A stretch of DNA of 64,000 bases from Yonghaparkia sp. Root332 (GCF_001425665.1 NZ_LMCX01000002.1:682001-746000); one strand, 5' to 3'. Positions 9,382 through 19,289 are shown, counted from the stretch's first letter. Translations and numbers: made by a program. Notes: a model not told the origin generated them from the sequence alone.

Positions 9382-9744
9382 ATGGACCCGTTGACTCTCG
9401 TCATGCTGGCCGTTCTGGCCATGCTCATCTTCTTCATGTGGCGCAACTCGAAGAAGCGCAAGGAGGAGCTGGCGAAGCTCCAGGAGTCCATGGTGCCCGG
9501 TGCCGAGGTCATGACCAACTTCGGCCTGTTCGGGACCCTCCTCTCGATCGACGAGGAGAACAACATCGCCGTCATCGAGACGAGCCCGGGCAACGCCGTC
9601 AAGGTGCACCGCCAGACCCTCGCCCGCGTCGTCGACGAGACCGACCGGTCGGACGCCGGGCAGAACGATGCCGAGGAGGGCGCCGTCACCGCCGATGCCG
9701 ACGCGACGCCCGAGGCTCCCGGCACCCCGGCGAAGAACGACTGA
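9382..9744 (+). CDS. yajC: Preprotein translocase accessory subunit YajC
   Basis: 120 residues. One N-terminal transmembrane helix (LTLVMLAVLAMLIFFMW, about residues 4-21), a basic stop RNSKKRKEE, then the conserved soluble part ESMVPGAEVMTNFGLFGTLL. A Glu/Asp/Ala-rich tail (about 95-120) is variable in the family. YajC is part of the SecDF-YajC complex that assists SecYEG; it sits directly before secD, as in most bacteria. Confidence 0.94.
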   Translation: MDPLTLVMLAVLAMLIFFMWRNSKKRKEELAKLQESMVPGAEVMTNFGLFGTLLSIDEENNIAVIETSPGNAVKVHRQTLARVVDETDRSDAGQNDAEEGAVTADADATPEAPGTPAKND

Positions 9745-9819
9745 CCGAACCTCCCGCGCCGCATGCGCACCGCCCTCGGGCGGTCGTGAGCGTGCGGCCA
9801 GCAGAAATGAGTACTTGAG

Positions 9820-11550
9820 GTGGCACGAAGCACACCCGAGCGCCGCGCGCTGCGCTCCCTCGTCTGGCTCCTCGTCATCATCGTCGCCCTCATCGGCGGC
9901 AATGCGGCGAGCGTGCTGTGGAACGAAGGGTCGTGGGCTCCCCGCCTCGCCCTCGACCTCGAGGGCGGCACCCAGCTCACGCTGACCCCGCAGCTGTCCT
10001 CCGGGCAGAGCGTCTCGCAGGAGCAGCTCGATCAGGCCGTCGGCATCATCCGCCAGCGCGTCGACGCGGCCGGCGTGAGCGAGTCCGAGATCAACACGCA
10101 GGGCGGCCAGAACATCGTCGTGTCCATCCCGGGCACCCCGGACGAGGCCACGCTGCAGCGGATCCGGTCGTCGGCGAAGCTCGAGTTCCGGGCCGTCCTG
10201 ACGGCCGACCTGGCCTCATCCAGCACCATCGGCGAGGAGGGCGCGGCGGGCGACCCGAGCGCCAGCCCCAGTCCGAGCAGCGAGCCGTCGGAGGAGCCGA
10301 GCGCGGCGCCGAGCCCGTCGGCATCGCCCACCGACGCGAGCGACCCGAACTGGATCACGCCGGAGCTGCAGAAGCAGTTCGAGGACTTCGACTGCGCGAC
10401 GGTCACCGAGAGCGGCGCGAACGTCGCCCCCGAGGACGAGCCGCTCGTCACGTGCGAGGCCGACTCGTCGCTCAAGTACATCCTCGGCCCGGTCGAGGTG
10501 ACCGGTGCCCGGATCGCCGACGCGTCCTCCGGGCTCATCCAGTCGTCGACGGGCGTCAGCACCAACGAGTGGGGCGTCTTCCTCGAGTTCGACGGCGAGG
10601 GCACCGACCAGTTCCGCGAGGTGACCGAGCGGCTCGTAGGCCTCGAGGGCGTGCGCAACCAGTTCGCGATCGTCCTCGACGGCCAGGTCATCAGCGCGCC
10701 GCGCACGATCAGCGCGATCACCAACGGTCAGCCGCAGATCACCGGGAACTTCACGCAGGAGAGCGCCAAGACGCTCGCCGACCAGCTGAAGTTCGGCGCT
10801 CTGCCGATCGGCTTCGAGCTGCAGTCGCAGGATCAGATCAGCGCGACGCTCGGCGTCTCGCAGCTGCAGAGCGGCATCATCGCGGGCCTCGTCGGCCTCG
10901 CACTCGTCGTCCTCTACTCGCTGCTGCAGTACCGCGCCCTCGGCGGGGTCACGATCGCCTCGCTCATCATCGCGGGAATCGTCACCTACCTGCTGATCAC
11001 CTACCTGTCCAACCAGCAGGGCTACCGGCTCTCGCTCGCGGGCGTGGCGGGTCTGATCATCGCCGTGGGCGTGATCGCGGACTCGTTCATCGTCTACTTC
11101 GAAAGAATCCGCGACGAGCTCCGCGACGGCCGCCGGGTCGACGGCGCCGTCGAGGCGGGATGGAAGCGCGCCTTCCGTACGATCCTCATCTCCGATGTCA
11201 TCAACGTCATCGCCGCCGTGGTGCTCTTCGTCCTCGCGATCGGCAACGTGCGCGGCTTCGCGTTCACCCTCGGCCTCACGACGGTCGTCGACCTCGTCGT
11301 GGTCGCCCTCTTCACCCACCCGATGATGCAGCTGCTCGGCCGCACGTCGTTCTTCTCCGGCGGGCACCCGCTCAGCGGGCTCGACCCGAAGGCGCTCGGC
11401 GCCGTGTACCGGGGTCGAGCGCAGTTCCGGCCATCGGCGGCGGTGAGCGCCACCAAGCGCGCGTCGTCGAGCCGGGAGGCCCAGCGCCGCCAGACCATCG
11501 CCGAGCGCAAGGCCGCCGAGCAGAGCGGCGAGGGGAAGGACGCCCGATGA
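9820..11550 (+). CDS. secD: Protein translocase subunit SecD
   Basis: 576 residues, RND-fold membrane protein that uses the proton gradient to pull preproteins across the membrane. N-terminal helix at about 9-30 (LRSLVWLLVIIVALIGGNAA), the D1 motif LDLEGGTQLTL, a large extracytoplasmic domain, then five helices from about residue 345 with RND-type segments VGVIADSFIVYFERI and AGWKRAF. An insertion of about 45 residues rich in Ser, Pro and Glu lies in the P1 domain (about 133-178). Start GTG 9820 (VARSTPERRALRSL); 75 bases after yajC. The C-terminus overlaps secF by 4 bases. Confidence 0.97.
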   Translation: MARSTPERRALRSLVWLLVIIVALIGGNAASVLWNEGSWAPRLALDLEGGTQLTLTPQLSSGQSVSQEQLDQAVGIIRQRVDAAGVSESEINTQGGQNIVVSIPGTPDEATLQRIRSSAKLEFRAVLTADLASSSTIGEEGAAGDPSASPSPSSEPSEEPSAAPSPSASPTDASDPNWITPELQKQFEDFDCATVTESGANVAPEDEPLVTCEADSSLKYILGPVEVTGARIADASSGLIQSSTGVSTNEWGVFLEFDGEGTDQFREVTERLVGLEGVRNQFAIVLDGQVISAPRTISAITNGQPQITGNFTQESAKTLADQLKFGALPIGFELQSQDQISATLGVSQLQSGIIAGLVGLALVVLYSLLQYRALGGVTIASLIIAGIVTYLLITYLSNQQGYRLSLAGVAGLIIAVGVIADSFIVYFERIRDELRDGRRVDGAVEAGWKRAFRTILISDVINVIAAVVLFVLAIGNVRGFAFTLGLTTVVDLVVVALFTHPMMQLLGRTSFFSGGHPLSGLDPKALGAVYRGRAQFRPSAAVSATKRASSSREAQRRQTIAERKAAEQSGEGKDAR

Positions 11551-12557
11551 GCAACTTCACGGCCTTCGGCAACGATCTGTACACGGGCGCCCGCTCGTTC
11601 GACTTCGTCGGCCGCCGACGCACCTGGTACCTGATCGCGGCCGTCGCCGTCATCCTGGCCATCGGTCTCACCGCTCTCCGCGGCGGGTTCGTCTTCGGGA
11701 TCGAGTTCCGCGGCGGGTCCGAGTTCCGCGTCTCGCAGGTCGCCGAGGCGTCGATGGACACCGCGTCGACGACGGAGATCGCCTCGCAGGCGGTCAGCGA
11801 CGTCGTCGACGGCTCGAACCCGCGCGTCTCCGTGGTCGGGGGAGACTCCGTCCGCGTCCAGACCGAGCAGCTCACGCCGGAGGAGACCACCGACGTCGCC
11901 GATTCGCTCGCGACGGCCTTCGACGTCGATGCCACGCAGATCAGCACGAGCTTCATCGGTGCCACGTGGGGCGGCGACATCACGCGTCAGGCGATCATCG
12001 CGCTCGTGGTGTTCCTCCTGCTCGCGAGCCTGGTCATGGCGCTGTACTTCCGCACCTGGAAGATGTCGCTCGCGGCGATGGTCGCTCTCGTGCACGACCT
12101 CATCATCACCGTGGGCATCTACGGCATCTTCGGCTTCGAGATCACGCCGGCCGCGGTCATCGGGTTCCTGACCATCCTCGGGTACTCGCTCTACGACACC
12201 GTCGTGGTGTTCGACAAGGTGCGCGAGAACACGGGGGAAGATGGCCTGGAGTCGCGCCGGACGTTCGCGGAGTCGGTGAATCTCGCCGTCAACCAGACCC
12301 TCGTCCGCTCGATCAACACATCGATCGTCGCGACTCTGCCGGTCGCGTCCATCCTGCTGATCGGTGCGCTGCTGCTCGGCGCCGGAACGCTGTTCGACAT
12401 CGCCCTCGCGCTCTTCGTCGGAACGATCGTCGGCACGTACTCCTCGATCTTCCTCGCCGCGCCGCTCTACGTGCACCTGCGCGAGAGCGAACCCGAGGTC
12501 AAGAAGCAGGGCGGCCGGGAGAAGCGAGCGGTCCCGGAGTCCGGCGCCGTCCGCTGA
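11547..12557 (+). CDS. secF: Protein translocase subunit SecF
   Basis: 336 residues. Partner of SecD with the same RND topology: N-terminal helix at about 28-46, the [13 protein letters not shown] motif, a short periplasmic domain, then five helices from about 145, including the signature GILG-like stretch [25 protein letters not shown] 11547 overlaps the secD stop (ATGA). No apt gene follows, unlike the mycobacterial order secDF-apt-rel; rel comes next after 37 bases. Confidence 0.97.
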   Translation: MSNFTAFGNDLYTGARSFDFVGRRRTWYLIAAVAVILAIGLTALRGGFVFGIEFRGGSEFRVSQVAEASMDTASTTEIASQAVSDVVDGSNPRVSVVGGDSVRVQTEQLTPEETTDVADSLATAFDVDATQISTSFIGATWGGDITRQAIIALVVFLLLASLVMALYFRTWKMSLAAMVALVHDLIITVGIYGIFGFEITPAAVIGFLTILGYSLYDTVVVFDKVRENTGEDGLESRRTFAESVNLAVNQTLVRSINTSIVATLPVASILLIGALLLGAGTLFDIALALFVGTIVGTYSSIFLAAPLYVHLRESEPEVKKQGGREKRAVPESGAVR

Positions 12558-12569
12558 GCCGAGCCCGCG

Positions 12570-12588
12570 TAGAATCGCGACGGGGAGG
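12570..12588 (+). promoter_or_regulatory. -10 box and SD for rel
   Basis: TAGAAT at 12570-12575 followed by the SD GGGGAGG (12582-12588), 6 bases before the ATG at 12595. If used, the transcript would start about at the SD. rel can also be read from the secDF mRNA. Confidence 0.4.
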
Positions 12589-12594
12589 CCGCCG

Positions 12595-14844
12595 ATGACG
12601 GACACGACGCAGAACACGGCGACCCTCCGCGCGCTCCTTCCCCGGCTGTTCTCCCGGGCGCAGCCCATCGGGGGCTTCGACGGGCTCGTCAAGACGGTGC
12701 GCGCCCAGCACCCCAAGGCCGACATCGCGCTCCTCGAGCGCGCCTACCAGACCGCCGAGCAGGCGCACCGCGGCCAGACCCGCAAGAGCGGCGAGCCCTA
12801 CATCACTCACCCCGTCGCCGTGACGCAGATCCTCGCCGACCTCGGCATCGGAGTGAAGACCCTCGCCGCCTCGCTGCTGCACGACACGGTGGAGGACACG
12901 CCGTACACGCTCGACCAGCTGCGGGCCGATTTCGGCGACGAGATCGCGATGCTCGTCGACGGCGTCACCAAGCTCGACAAGGTCAAGTACGGCGACAGCG
13001 CGCAGGCGGAGACGGTCCGGAAGATGATCGTGGCGATGTCGAAGGACATCCGCGTGCTGCTCATCAAGCTCGCCGACCGCCTCCACAACGCCCGCACGTG
13101 GGGCTTCGTCGAGAGCGACTCGGCGCGTCGGAAGGCGCAGGAGACGCTCGAGATCTACGCGCCGCTGGCCCATCGACTGGGCATCTCGACGATCAAGTGG
13201 GAGCTCGAGGATCTCTCCTTCGCCGTCCTCCACCCGAAGATCTATGTCGAGATCGAGAGCCTGGTCAAGAACCGCACGCCTGAGCGCGAGGCCTTCGTCC
13301 AGCAGGTGATCGACGCGATCACGAGCGACCTGCGGCAGTCGAAGATCAAGTCCCAGATCATCGGCCGGCCGAAGCAGTACTACTCGATCTACCAGAAGAT
13401 GGTGAACCGCGGCCGCGACTTCGAGGAGATCTACGACCTCACGGGCATCCGGATCCTCGTGAACACGATCCGCGACTGCTACGCCGTCCTCGGCGCCGTC
13501 CACGCGCGCTGGAACCCCATGCCCGGTCGGTTCAAGGACTACATCGCCACGCCCAAGTTCAACCTCTACCAGTCGCTGCACACGACGGTGTTCGGGCCGG
13601 GCGGTCGCCCGGTGGAGATCCAGATCCGGACCCACGAGATGCACCAGCGCGCCGAGTTCGGCGTCGCCGCGCACTGGAAGTACAAGGAGCGCATGAACTC
13701 CGGCCGCGGCGCGGTCGAGCAGGGGCGCAGCGACACCGACATGGCGTGGCTCGCCCACATCTCCGACTGGCAGGCGGAGACGAGCGATCCCGGTGAGTTC
13801 CTCGACAACCTCCGATACGAGATCGGCGCGAAGGAGGTCTACGTCTTCACCCCGCAGGGCAAGGTGATCGGCCTGCCCGCCGGCGCGACGCCGGTCGACT
13901 TCGCCTACGCCGTCCACACCGAGATCGGCCATCGGACGATGGGGGCCAAGGTCAACGGGCGCCTCGTCCCGCTGGAGAGCGTGCTCAACTCGGGCGACTC
14001 CGTCGAGGTGTTCACCTCCAAGAACCCCGATGCGGGGCCGAGCCAGGACTGGCTCAACTTCGTCACGAGCACGCGCGCCCGCTCGAAGATCCGCCAGTGG
14101 TTCACGAAGGAGCGCCGCGACGAAGCGATCGAGCAGGGACGCGACGCGATCGCGCGCGCGATGCGCAAGCAGAATCTGCCGCTCCAGCGGCTGATGACCC
14201 AGGACTCCGTCGCCGAGGTCGCCTCGCAGCTGCGCTACGAGACCGTCGACGCCCTCTACGCCGCCGTCGGCGAGGGCCACGTGTCCACGCAGTCGGTCAT
14301 CGAGAAGATCGTCGCGGGCCTCCACGTCGATGCCGAGAGCGACGATGAGCCCTTCGTCGTCCCCACGCGCGGCCGCACCCCGGTGCGGACGAGCGATTCG
14401 GGCGTGCTCGTCCGCGGCGCGCCCGACATCCTGGTCAAGCTCGCGAAGTGCTGCACGCCCGTTCCCGGCGACGAGATCGTGGGCTTCGTCACCCGCGGGA
14501 CGGGCGTGAGCGTGCACCGCGCCGACTGCACGAACGTCCAGTCCCTGCTCGCGGAGCCGGATCGCATGATCGAGGTCGAGTGGGCTCCGACCTCCAAGAG
14601 CCTGTTCCTCGTGCAGATCCAGGTCGAGGCGCTCGACCGCAGCGGTCTGCTCTCGGACGTGACGCGCGTGCTGTCGGAGCACCACGTCAACATTCTGTCC
14701 GCGAGCGTGAACACCTCCCGCGACCGCCTGGCTCTCAGCCGCTTCGTCTTCGAGATGGGCGACGTCACGCACCTCGATCGCGTGCTCAACGCCGTCCGCC
14801 GCATCGACGCCGTGTACGACGTCTACCGCGTCAGCAACGGCTAG
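12595..14844 (+). CDS. rel: Bifunctional (p)ppGpp synthetase/hydrolase Rel
   Basis: 749 residues, long RSH protein of the stringent response. The hydrolase HD site is intact (HDTVED at 96-101). The synthetase domain carries the YQSLHTTV and [21 protein letters not shown] motifs. A TGS domain begins at [20 protein letters not shown], a zinc-finger-like conserved region follows with [14 protein letters not shown], and the C-terminal ACT domain spans about 670-749. Both active sites look complete, so it should make and degrade (p)ppGpp, unlike E. coli RelA. ATG 12595 fits the SD; the frame is open further upstream within secF but without homology. Overlaps the convergent gene end by 14 bases. 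Confidence 0.96.
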   Translation: MTDTTQNTATLRALLPRLFSRAQPIGGFDGLVKTVRAQHPKADIALLERAYQTAEQAHRGQTRKSGEPYITHPVAVTQILADLGIGVKTLAASLLHDTVEDTPYTLDQLRADFGDEIAMLVDGVTKLDKVKYGDSAQAETVRKMIVAMSKDIRVLLIKLADRLHNARTWGFVESDSARRKAQETLEIYAPLAHRLGISTIKWELEDLSFAVLHPKIYVEIESLVKNRTPEREAFVQQVIDAITSDLRQSKIKSQIIGRPKQYYSIYQKMVNRGRDFEEIYDLTGIRILVNTIRDCYAVLGAVHARWNPMPGRFKDYIATPKFNLYQSLHTTVFGPGGRPVEIQIRTHEMHQRAEFGVAAHWKYKERMNSGRGAVEQGRSDTDMAWLAHISDWQAETSDPGEFLDNLRYEIGAKEVYVFTPQGKVIGLPAGATPVDFAYAVHTEIGHRTMGAKVNGRLVPLESVLNSGDSVEVFTSKNPDAGPSQDWLNFVTSTRARSKIRQWFTKERRDEAIEQGRDAIARAMRKQNLPLQRLMTQDSVAEVASQLRYETVDALYAAVGEGHVSTQSVIEKIVAGLHVDAESDDEPFVVPTRGRTPVRTSDSGVLVRGAPDILVKLAKCCTPVPGDEIVGFVTRGTGVSVHRADCTNVQSLLAEPDRMIEVEWAPTSKSLFLVQIQVEALDRSGLLSDVTRVLSEHHVNILSASVNTSRDRLALSRFVFEMGDVTHLDRVLNAVRRIDAVYDVYRVSNG

Positions 14845-15427
14845 CCCCGCCCAGAGCCCCGATCGCCCCGGCCCCGCCGCGCTCGAGCAGCGCGCGCGCC
14901 GTCCGGAGTCGCTCCCGGGCGCGACGACGGCCGGCCGAGGCCGGCCGACGGTCGAGCGCGGCAGCGACGACGTCGTCGGTCATGCGGCCGATCACCATGC
15001 CGGCGGCGAGCAGCTGCACGATGCCGTCGCTCTCGTCGAAGCGGGCGAGGTCGATGAGGGTCCGCTCCGGGCTCGTGACCGCGACGCCCGCGAGCTCGTG
15101 CACCTCGTCCCGGTCGATCGAGACCTCCCGCACCCTCAGTGCGCGCCTCGTCGCCGAGCCGATGCGCGCGGTCAGAGGCACGCAGAGAGCCAGGGGCGCC
15201 GGCTCCGGCGACCAGCCCCACACCCACGCGGCGCTGCGGCCGTGCAGGATGGTGCGGTCGGGGATGCGCGTCGCCAGGCTCGCCGCCCGGGCGACCGGCG
15301 TGACGGGGGAATCGGTGACGAGGAACGCCTCGCCGAGCGCGTCGAGCTCGCCGTCGAGCTGGGCGGCACGCAGCTCGACGGCGGGGAGATCGCGGTCATC
15401 GAGGATGAGGGGCAGTCGCGGAGTCAT
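14831..15427 (-). CDS. AbiEi-like (type IV antitoxin C-terminal domain) protein, orphan
   Basis: 198 residues from the ATG at 15427 (an ATG at 15439 is also possible). Features match the C-terminal part of AbiEi-type antitoxin proteins: [13 protein letters not shown], a strand-rich middle, then [17 protein letters not shown]. There is no N-terminal winged helix, and no AbiEii-type nucleotidyltransferase toxin is next to it, so it is an orphan domain protein like many in actinobacteria. The tail is Arg/Ala-rich. It converges on rel with a 14-base overlap. Function unknown; the family assignment is by motif pattern only. Confidence 0.6.
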   Translation of the reverse strand: MTPRLPLILDDRDLPAVELRAAQLDGELDALGEAFLVTDSPVTPVARAASLATRIPDRTILHGRSAAWVWGWSPEPAPLALCVPLTARIGSATRRALRVREVSIDRDEVHELAGVAVTSPERTLIDLARFDESDGIVQLLAAGMVIGRMTDDVVAAALDRRPASAGRRRARERLRTARALLERGGAGAIGALGGASRC

Positions 15428-15524
15428 GCGGGGGAGCATGGACCCAGTCAGTCACCCCCCGCGCCGTCGCAGCGCGGAACGGTGGAGAACCCGCAGCGCC
15501 GCCCGGGCTGGGGAGAACGGCGGC

Positions 15525-16760
15525 TCAGCGGTCGACGGCCGCGAGCCACGCCTTCCTGGCCTGAAGCGACTCCTCGAGCTCGGCGACGCGCGCCGAGTCC
15601 TTCGCTCCGCGCGCGGTCTCGATCTCGGCCTCGAGAGCGGCGATCGCGTCGTGCAGCTGGGCGGCGAGGCCCTGCGAGCGCGCCTTCTTCTCGGGGTCGT
15701 TCTTCTGCCAGTGCTCCTCCTCGAGCGCCTTGACGGCCTGCTCGATGCGGCGCAGTCGATCCTCCACGACCTTGACCTGGTCGCGCGGGACCTTCCCGAT
15801 CGCGTCCCAGCGGCGCTGGATGTTGGTGAGCGTGTTGCGCGCCACGACGCGGTCGGTCGCCTTCAGCAGCGGCTCGGCCTCGGTGAGGAGTGCGAGCTTG
15901 GCCTCGAGGTTGCCGGCGAACTCCTCGTTCTCGCGCGCGTCGACCTCGGCCTTGGCGGCGTAGAGCACGTCGCCCGCGGCCTTGAACGCCGCCCACAGGG
16001 CGTCGTCGACCTTCTTGCCGGCGCGGCCGGCGAGCTTCCACTCGTCGAGCAGGCGCCGGTACGCCGGGATCCCCGCGGTGCCCTGTCCGGCGAGAGCCTC
16101 GGCCTGGGAGACGAGCTGCTGCTTGCGCGTCTTCGCCTCCTTGTGCTCGGCGTCGAGCCCGGCGAAGAACGCCCGGCGGTGGCCCTCGACCGCGCTCCGA
16201 GCGGTGCGGAAGCGCTTCCAGAGCTCGTCCGCCTCCTTCTTCGGCAGTCGCGGGCCGTTCTGCTGGTGGTCCTTCCACTGGGCGAAGAGGTCGTCGAGCG
16301 TCGCCGACACCTGCTTCCACTGCAGCGACTGCGGATCCTTCGCGGCGATCGCCTCGGCGGCGGTCACGATCGCGGTGCGCTGCTCGACGGCGGCGGCCAC
16401 GGCCGCGCGCTGCTCGGCCTGCTGCTCCTCCGTGAGCTTCTCGACGGTGCCGCTGAGCGCGGCGAGTCGGGTCCGGAGGGCCTCGAGGTCGCCGACCGCG
16501 GCCGCCTCCTCGAGCGCGTGCGTCAGGTGCGCGACGGTCTTCGCGACGTCGGCGGCGGGGGCGCCGCCCTTGGCCCGCTGCTCCACGAGCCGGACCTGGC
16601 CCTCGAGCTCCGAGAACTTGCGCGTGAAGTAGGCGAGAGCCTCCTCGGCCGAGCCGTCGGGGTACTGCCCGACGGCGCGCTCCACGCCGCGATCGGTCAC
16701 GTACACGGTGCCGGTCTTATCGACCCGGCCCCACACGGTCGTCTGCTCATTCACTGCCAC
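15525..16760 (-). CDS. DUF349 domain protein
   Basis: 411 residues, nearly all alpha-helical and charged, made of successive DUF349 repeats (segments such as WKQVSATLDDLFAQWKDH, LWKRFRTARSAVEGHRRAFF, LWAAFKAAGDVLYAAKAEVD, RRWDAIGKVPRDQVKVVED). The family is widespread in actinobacteria and has no agreed biochemical role. No signal peptide or membrane segment. Start GTG 16760 (VAVNEQTTVWG); a second GTG two codons on is possible. It follows the cyclophilin gene on the same strand but has its own promoter-like region in the 111-base gap. Confidence 0.85.
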   Translation of the reverse strand: MAVNEQTTVWGRVDKTGTVYVTDRGVERAVGQYPDGSAEEALAYFTRKFSELEGQVRLVEQRAKGGAPAADVAKTVAHLTHALEEAAAVGDLEALRTRLAALSGTVEKLTEEQQAEQRAAVAAAVEQRTAIVTAAEAIAAKDPQSLQWKQVSATLDDLFAQWKDHQQNGPRLPKKEADELWKRFRTARSAVEGHRRAFFAGLDAEHKEAKTRKQQLVSQAEALAGQGTAGIPAYRRLLDEWKLAGRAGKKVDDALWAAFKAAGDVLYAAKAEVDARENEEFAGNLEAKLALLTEAEPLLKATDRVVARNTLTNIQRRWDAIGKVPRDQVKVVEDRLRRIEQAVKALEEEHWQKNDPEKKARSQGLAAQLHDAIAALEAEIETARGAKDSARVAELEESLQARKAWLAAVDR

Positions 16761-16871
16761 GGCGCATCATCCTCATCGACTGCGTCCGACGGCCTCGGTG
16801 GTCGGACGGCTGTTCAGCATATTGCACCGGGCCGACCGGCCATCAGGCGGTCGGACGCTGATCGGTGATTC
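16761..16871 (-). promoter_or_regulatory. DUF349-gene promoter with GTCCGACC repeats
   Basis: On the minus strand TATGCT (16821-16816) is a good -10. Upstream of it, 16860-16849 reads CAGCGTCCGACC; just past it, CAGCCGTCCGACC recurs, and 16808-16783 forms an inverted repeat with 8-base arms CGTCCGAC/GTCGGACG around a 10-base spacer at about the predicted start site. The arrangement resembles an operator, or an RNA hairpin in the leader. The regulator is unknown. Confidence 0.4.
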
Positions 16872-17663
16872 TTACTCGATCGTGATGGAGGTGATCGTCG
16901 CCGCGGTCGCGGGGCGGCCATCCGTCGCCCCGCCCTCGACGCCGCCCGCGACGACCTCGTCGATGAGGGCCTCGAGCCCGCCCGTGATCTCGCCGAGGAC
17001 CGTGTATCCGCCCGCGGCGTCGGAGGGGATCGTGGACTCCTCGTAGACGATGAAGAACTGGCTGCCCATGCTCGCGCCGTCGCCGCCCTGGCGCGCCATC
17101 GCGAGGGTGCCTGCGGGGTAGACGTCGTCGGCCGGGGCGTTCTCGATCGGGCCGTAGCGGTAGTCGGGGCCCCCGGTGCCGTCGCCGACGGGGTCGCCGC
17201 ACTGCAGGACGAAGATCCCCGAGGTCGTCAGCCGGTGGCAGGTGAGGCCGTCGTAGAAGCCGTCCTGGGTCAGCTGCACGAACGACGCGACGGCCTGCGG
17301 GGCCGCCATGCCGTCGAGGGTGAGCTCGAGAGGGATGCTCTCGTTGATCGTCATCGTCCCCGACCACTCGCGGAACTCGCTCACCTCGGGGGAGGGCGGC
17401 TGGGCCCCCTCCGCCTCATCGCTCGCGCCGGACGAGGGAGAGGGCGAGGCGCTCGCGACGGGCTCCGGGGCACCGGGACCCGCGCTGAAGTAGACGATCT
17501 GGCCGATCGTGGCGACCGCGGCCACCACGACGAGCGCGATCACGGCGCCGATGTTGTCGCGCACTCGGCGAGCGGTGCGGGACTCGTGCAGGGTCTGCCG
17601 CGCCTGGTACCGGCGCAGGCGCTCGCGCGCCTCGCGCTCGCTCGTCGACGTGCTGCGTGCCAC
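16872..17663 (-). CDS. Membrane-anchored cyclophilin-type peptidyl-prolyl isomerase
   Basis: 263 residues. A basic cytoplasmic N-terminus (REARERLRRYQARQ) precedes one transmembrane helix (about 39-62, GAVIALVVVAAVATIGQIVYF), then a Ser/Pro/Ala linker and a cyclophilin domain from about residue 105. Domain landmarks: FVQLTQDGFYDGLTCHRL with the catalytic-region His-Arg, LQCGDPVGDGTGGP, and SQFFIVYEES. It should speed proline isomerisation of exported proteins outside the membrane. Start GTG 17663 is fixed by a strong SD (GAGGAGG) and by a -10 TAGAGT (minus, 17701-17696). Divergent from rarA. Confidence 0.92.
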   Translation of the reverse strand: MARSTSTSEREARERLRRYQARQTLHESRTARRVRDNIGAVIALVVVAAVATIGQIVYFSAGPGAPEPVASASPSPSSGASDEAEGAQPPSPEVSEFREWSGTMTINESIPLELTLDGMAAPQAVASFVQLTQDGFYDGLTCHRLTTSGIFVLQCGDPVGDGTGGPDYRYGPIENAPADDVYPAGTLAMARQGGDGASMGSQFFIVYEESTIPSDAAGGYTVLGEITGGLEALIDEVVAGGVEGGATDGRPATAATITSITIE

Positions 17664-17695
17664 TCGGGCCTCCTCGAGGTCGATTTCCGTGGGGA

Positions 17696-17764
17696 ACTCT
17701 AGCCGAGCGCGACTCCGCCGCCCGACGTCCGCGGCGACTCGCTGTCCGGGGGCGGCGCTAGTCT
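17696..17764. promoter_or_regulatory. Divergent promoters for the cyclophilin gene and rarA
   Basis: Minus strand: TAGAGT at 17701-17696, about 33 bases before the GTG with GAGGAGG between. Plus strand: TAGTCT at 17759-17764, which would start transcription at about 17771, one base before the rarA ATG (17772), so rarA is predicted leaderless; no SD precedes it. Confidence 0.42.
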
Positions 17765-17771
17765 CCTTCGC

Positions 17772-19136
17772 ATGGATGCTCGCCCCGGGCTCGGCTCCGC
17801 CGCCGTCCCCCTCGCGGTGCGCATGCGTCCGACGCGCCTCAACGAGGTCGCGGGCCAGTCGCACCTCCTGGGGCCGGGCTCTCCGCTCGTGAGCCTCGCC
17901 CGCGACGACGGCCGCGCCCCGAGCGCGGTCTCGGTGATCCTCTGGGGCCCGCCCGGCACCGGCAAGACGACTCTCGCCCAGGCGATCGCCCGGCAGTCGG
18001 GCCGCCGCTTCGTCGAGCTGTCGGCCATCACCGCGGGCGTGCGCGACGTGCGCGAGGTCATGGAGCGGGCCCTCGCCGACCGCGACCTGTACGGCTCCTC
18101 CACCGTGCTCTTCCTCGACGAGATCCACCGCTTCACGAAGGCGCAGCAGGATGCGCTCCTGCCGGGCGTGGAGAACGGCTGGGTCATCCTCATCGCCGCG
18201 ACGACCGAGAATCCGTCGTTCTCCGTGATCGCGCCGCTGCTGAGCCGCTCGCTCCTGCTGACCCTCGAGCAGCTCTCCGACGACGACCTCGGCACCCTCG
18301 TCGACCGCGCCGTCGCCGACCCGCGGGGGCTCAAGGGCGCCGTCGCCCTCGAGCCGGCGGCCCGGGAGGCGATCGTCCGCCTGGCCTCGGGGGATGCCCG
18401 TCGCGCCCTCACCGCGCTCGAGGCGGCCGCGCAGTCGGCGGCCAGCGATCGCGGCTCGAGCGAGGGCGCGACCGCGGCCGAGCATCCGGTCATCACGGCG
18501 GAGATCGTCGCCGCCGCCGTCGACCGCGCCCTCCTGCGCTACGACAAGAACGGCGATGAGCACTACGACGTCATCAGCGCCTTCATCAAGTCGATCAGGG
18601 GCAGCGACCCCGATGCGGCGCTGCACTACCTCGCGCGCATGATCGAGGCGGGGGAGGACCCGCGCTTCATCGCTCGCCGCGTCATCATCTCGGCCTCGGA
18701 GGACATCGGCCTCGCCGACCCGCAGGCCCTGCCGATCGCGGTCGCCGCCGCTCAGGCCGTCCAGCTCATCGGCATGCCGGAGGGGCGCATCCCGCTCGCC
18801 GAGGCCGTCGTGTACCTCGCGACCGCGCCGAAGTCGAACGCCGCGTACCGCGGCATCGACGAGGCGATCGCGGATGTCCGATCGGGCCGCATCGGTCGCG
18901 TCCCGAAGCCGCTGCGCGACGCGCACTACCCCGGGGCGAAGCGCCTCGGCCACGGGAAGGGCTACGTCTACCCGCACGACGAGCCCATCGGCGTCGTCGA
19001 GCAGCAGCACCTGCCCGACCCGCTCGCCGGTACCGAGTACTACCGGCCGAGCGAGCGCGGTCACGAGCGGGAGATCTCGGCGCGCCTGGAGAAACTCCGC
19101 GCGATCCTCCGCGGACGCCGCGGCTCGGGCGACTGA
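17772..19136 (+). CDS. rarA: Replication-associated recombination protein A (RarA/MgsA)
   Basis: 454 residues, AAA+ ATPase related to clamp loaders and RuvB that acts at stalled forks. Walker A GPPGTGKT at 59-66, Walker [10 protein letters not shown], sensor region [19 protein letters not shown], then the RarA-type C-terminal tetramerisation domain ([27 protein letters not shown]). ATG 17772 gives the typical start with [19 protein letters not shown]. An Ala/Ser-rich insertion ([15 protein letters not shown]) lies near residue 230. No SD; see the leaderless promoter call. Confidence 0.95.
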   Translation: MDARPGLGSAAVPLAVRMRPTRLNEVAGQSHLLGPGSPLVSLARDDGRAPSAVSVILWGPPGTGKTTLAQAIARQSGRRFVELSAITAGVRDVREVMERALADRDLYGSSTVLFLDEIHRFTKAQQDALLPGVENGWVILIAATTENPSFSVIAPLLSRSLLLTLEQLSDDDLGTLVDRAVADPRGLKGAVALEPAAREAIVRLASGDARRALTALEAAAQSAASDRGSSEGATAAEHPVITAEIVAAAVDRALLRYDKNGDEHYDVISAFIKSIRGSDPDAALHYLARMIEAGEDPRFIARRVIISASEDIGLADPQALPIAVAAAQAVQLIGMPEGRIPLAEAVVYLATAPKSNAAYRGIDEAIADVRSGRIGRVPKPLRDAHYPGAKRLGHGKGYVYPHDEPIGVVEQQHLPDPLAGTEYYRPSERGHEREISARLEKLRAILRGRRGSGD

Positions 19137-19148
19137 GCGGCCGTCTGC

Positions 19149-19289
19149 TAAGCTCTACCGGCCCGTCAGATATGGGCACACCCTCCCTCGCAGTCTCCAC
19201 CGGAACGCCTCGGCGTGCGTTTCGGACCGGACGGAGCGGTGTACGTCCGTGAGCCGTGACAGTCGCGGCCACGAGCATGGAAGGAAAAC
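19149..19289 (+). promoter_or_regulatory. rpsD promoter and structured leader
   Basis: TAAGCT (19149-19154) is a -10 candidate giving a leader of about 129 bases before the rpsD GTG. The leader has a hairpin with CGGACG (19228-19233) pairing to CGTCCG (19244-19249) and another possible stem GAACGC (19203-19208) with GCGTTTC (19217-19223). SD GGAAGGA is close to the start codon. Length and structure fit autogenous control by S4, as known for S4 in other bacteria, but no known S4 leader class was recognised. Confidence 0.42.

Noticed and set aside
14831-15439. A complete AbiE toxin-antitoxin or defence island
   Set aside because: Only one AbiEi-like protein is present; neighbours are rel and a DUF349 gene, with no toxin, nuclease or helicase.
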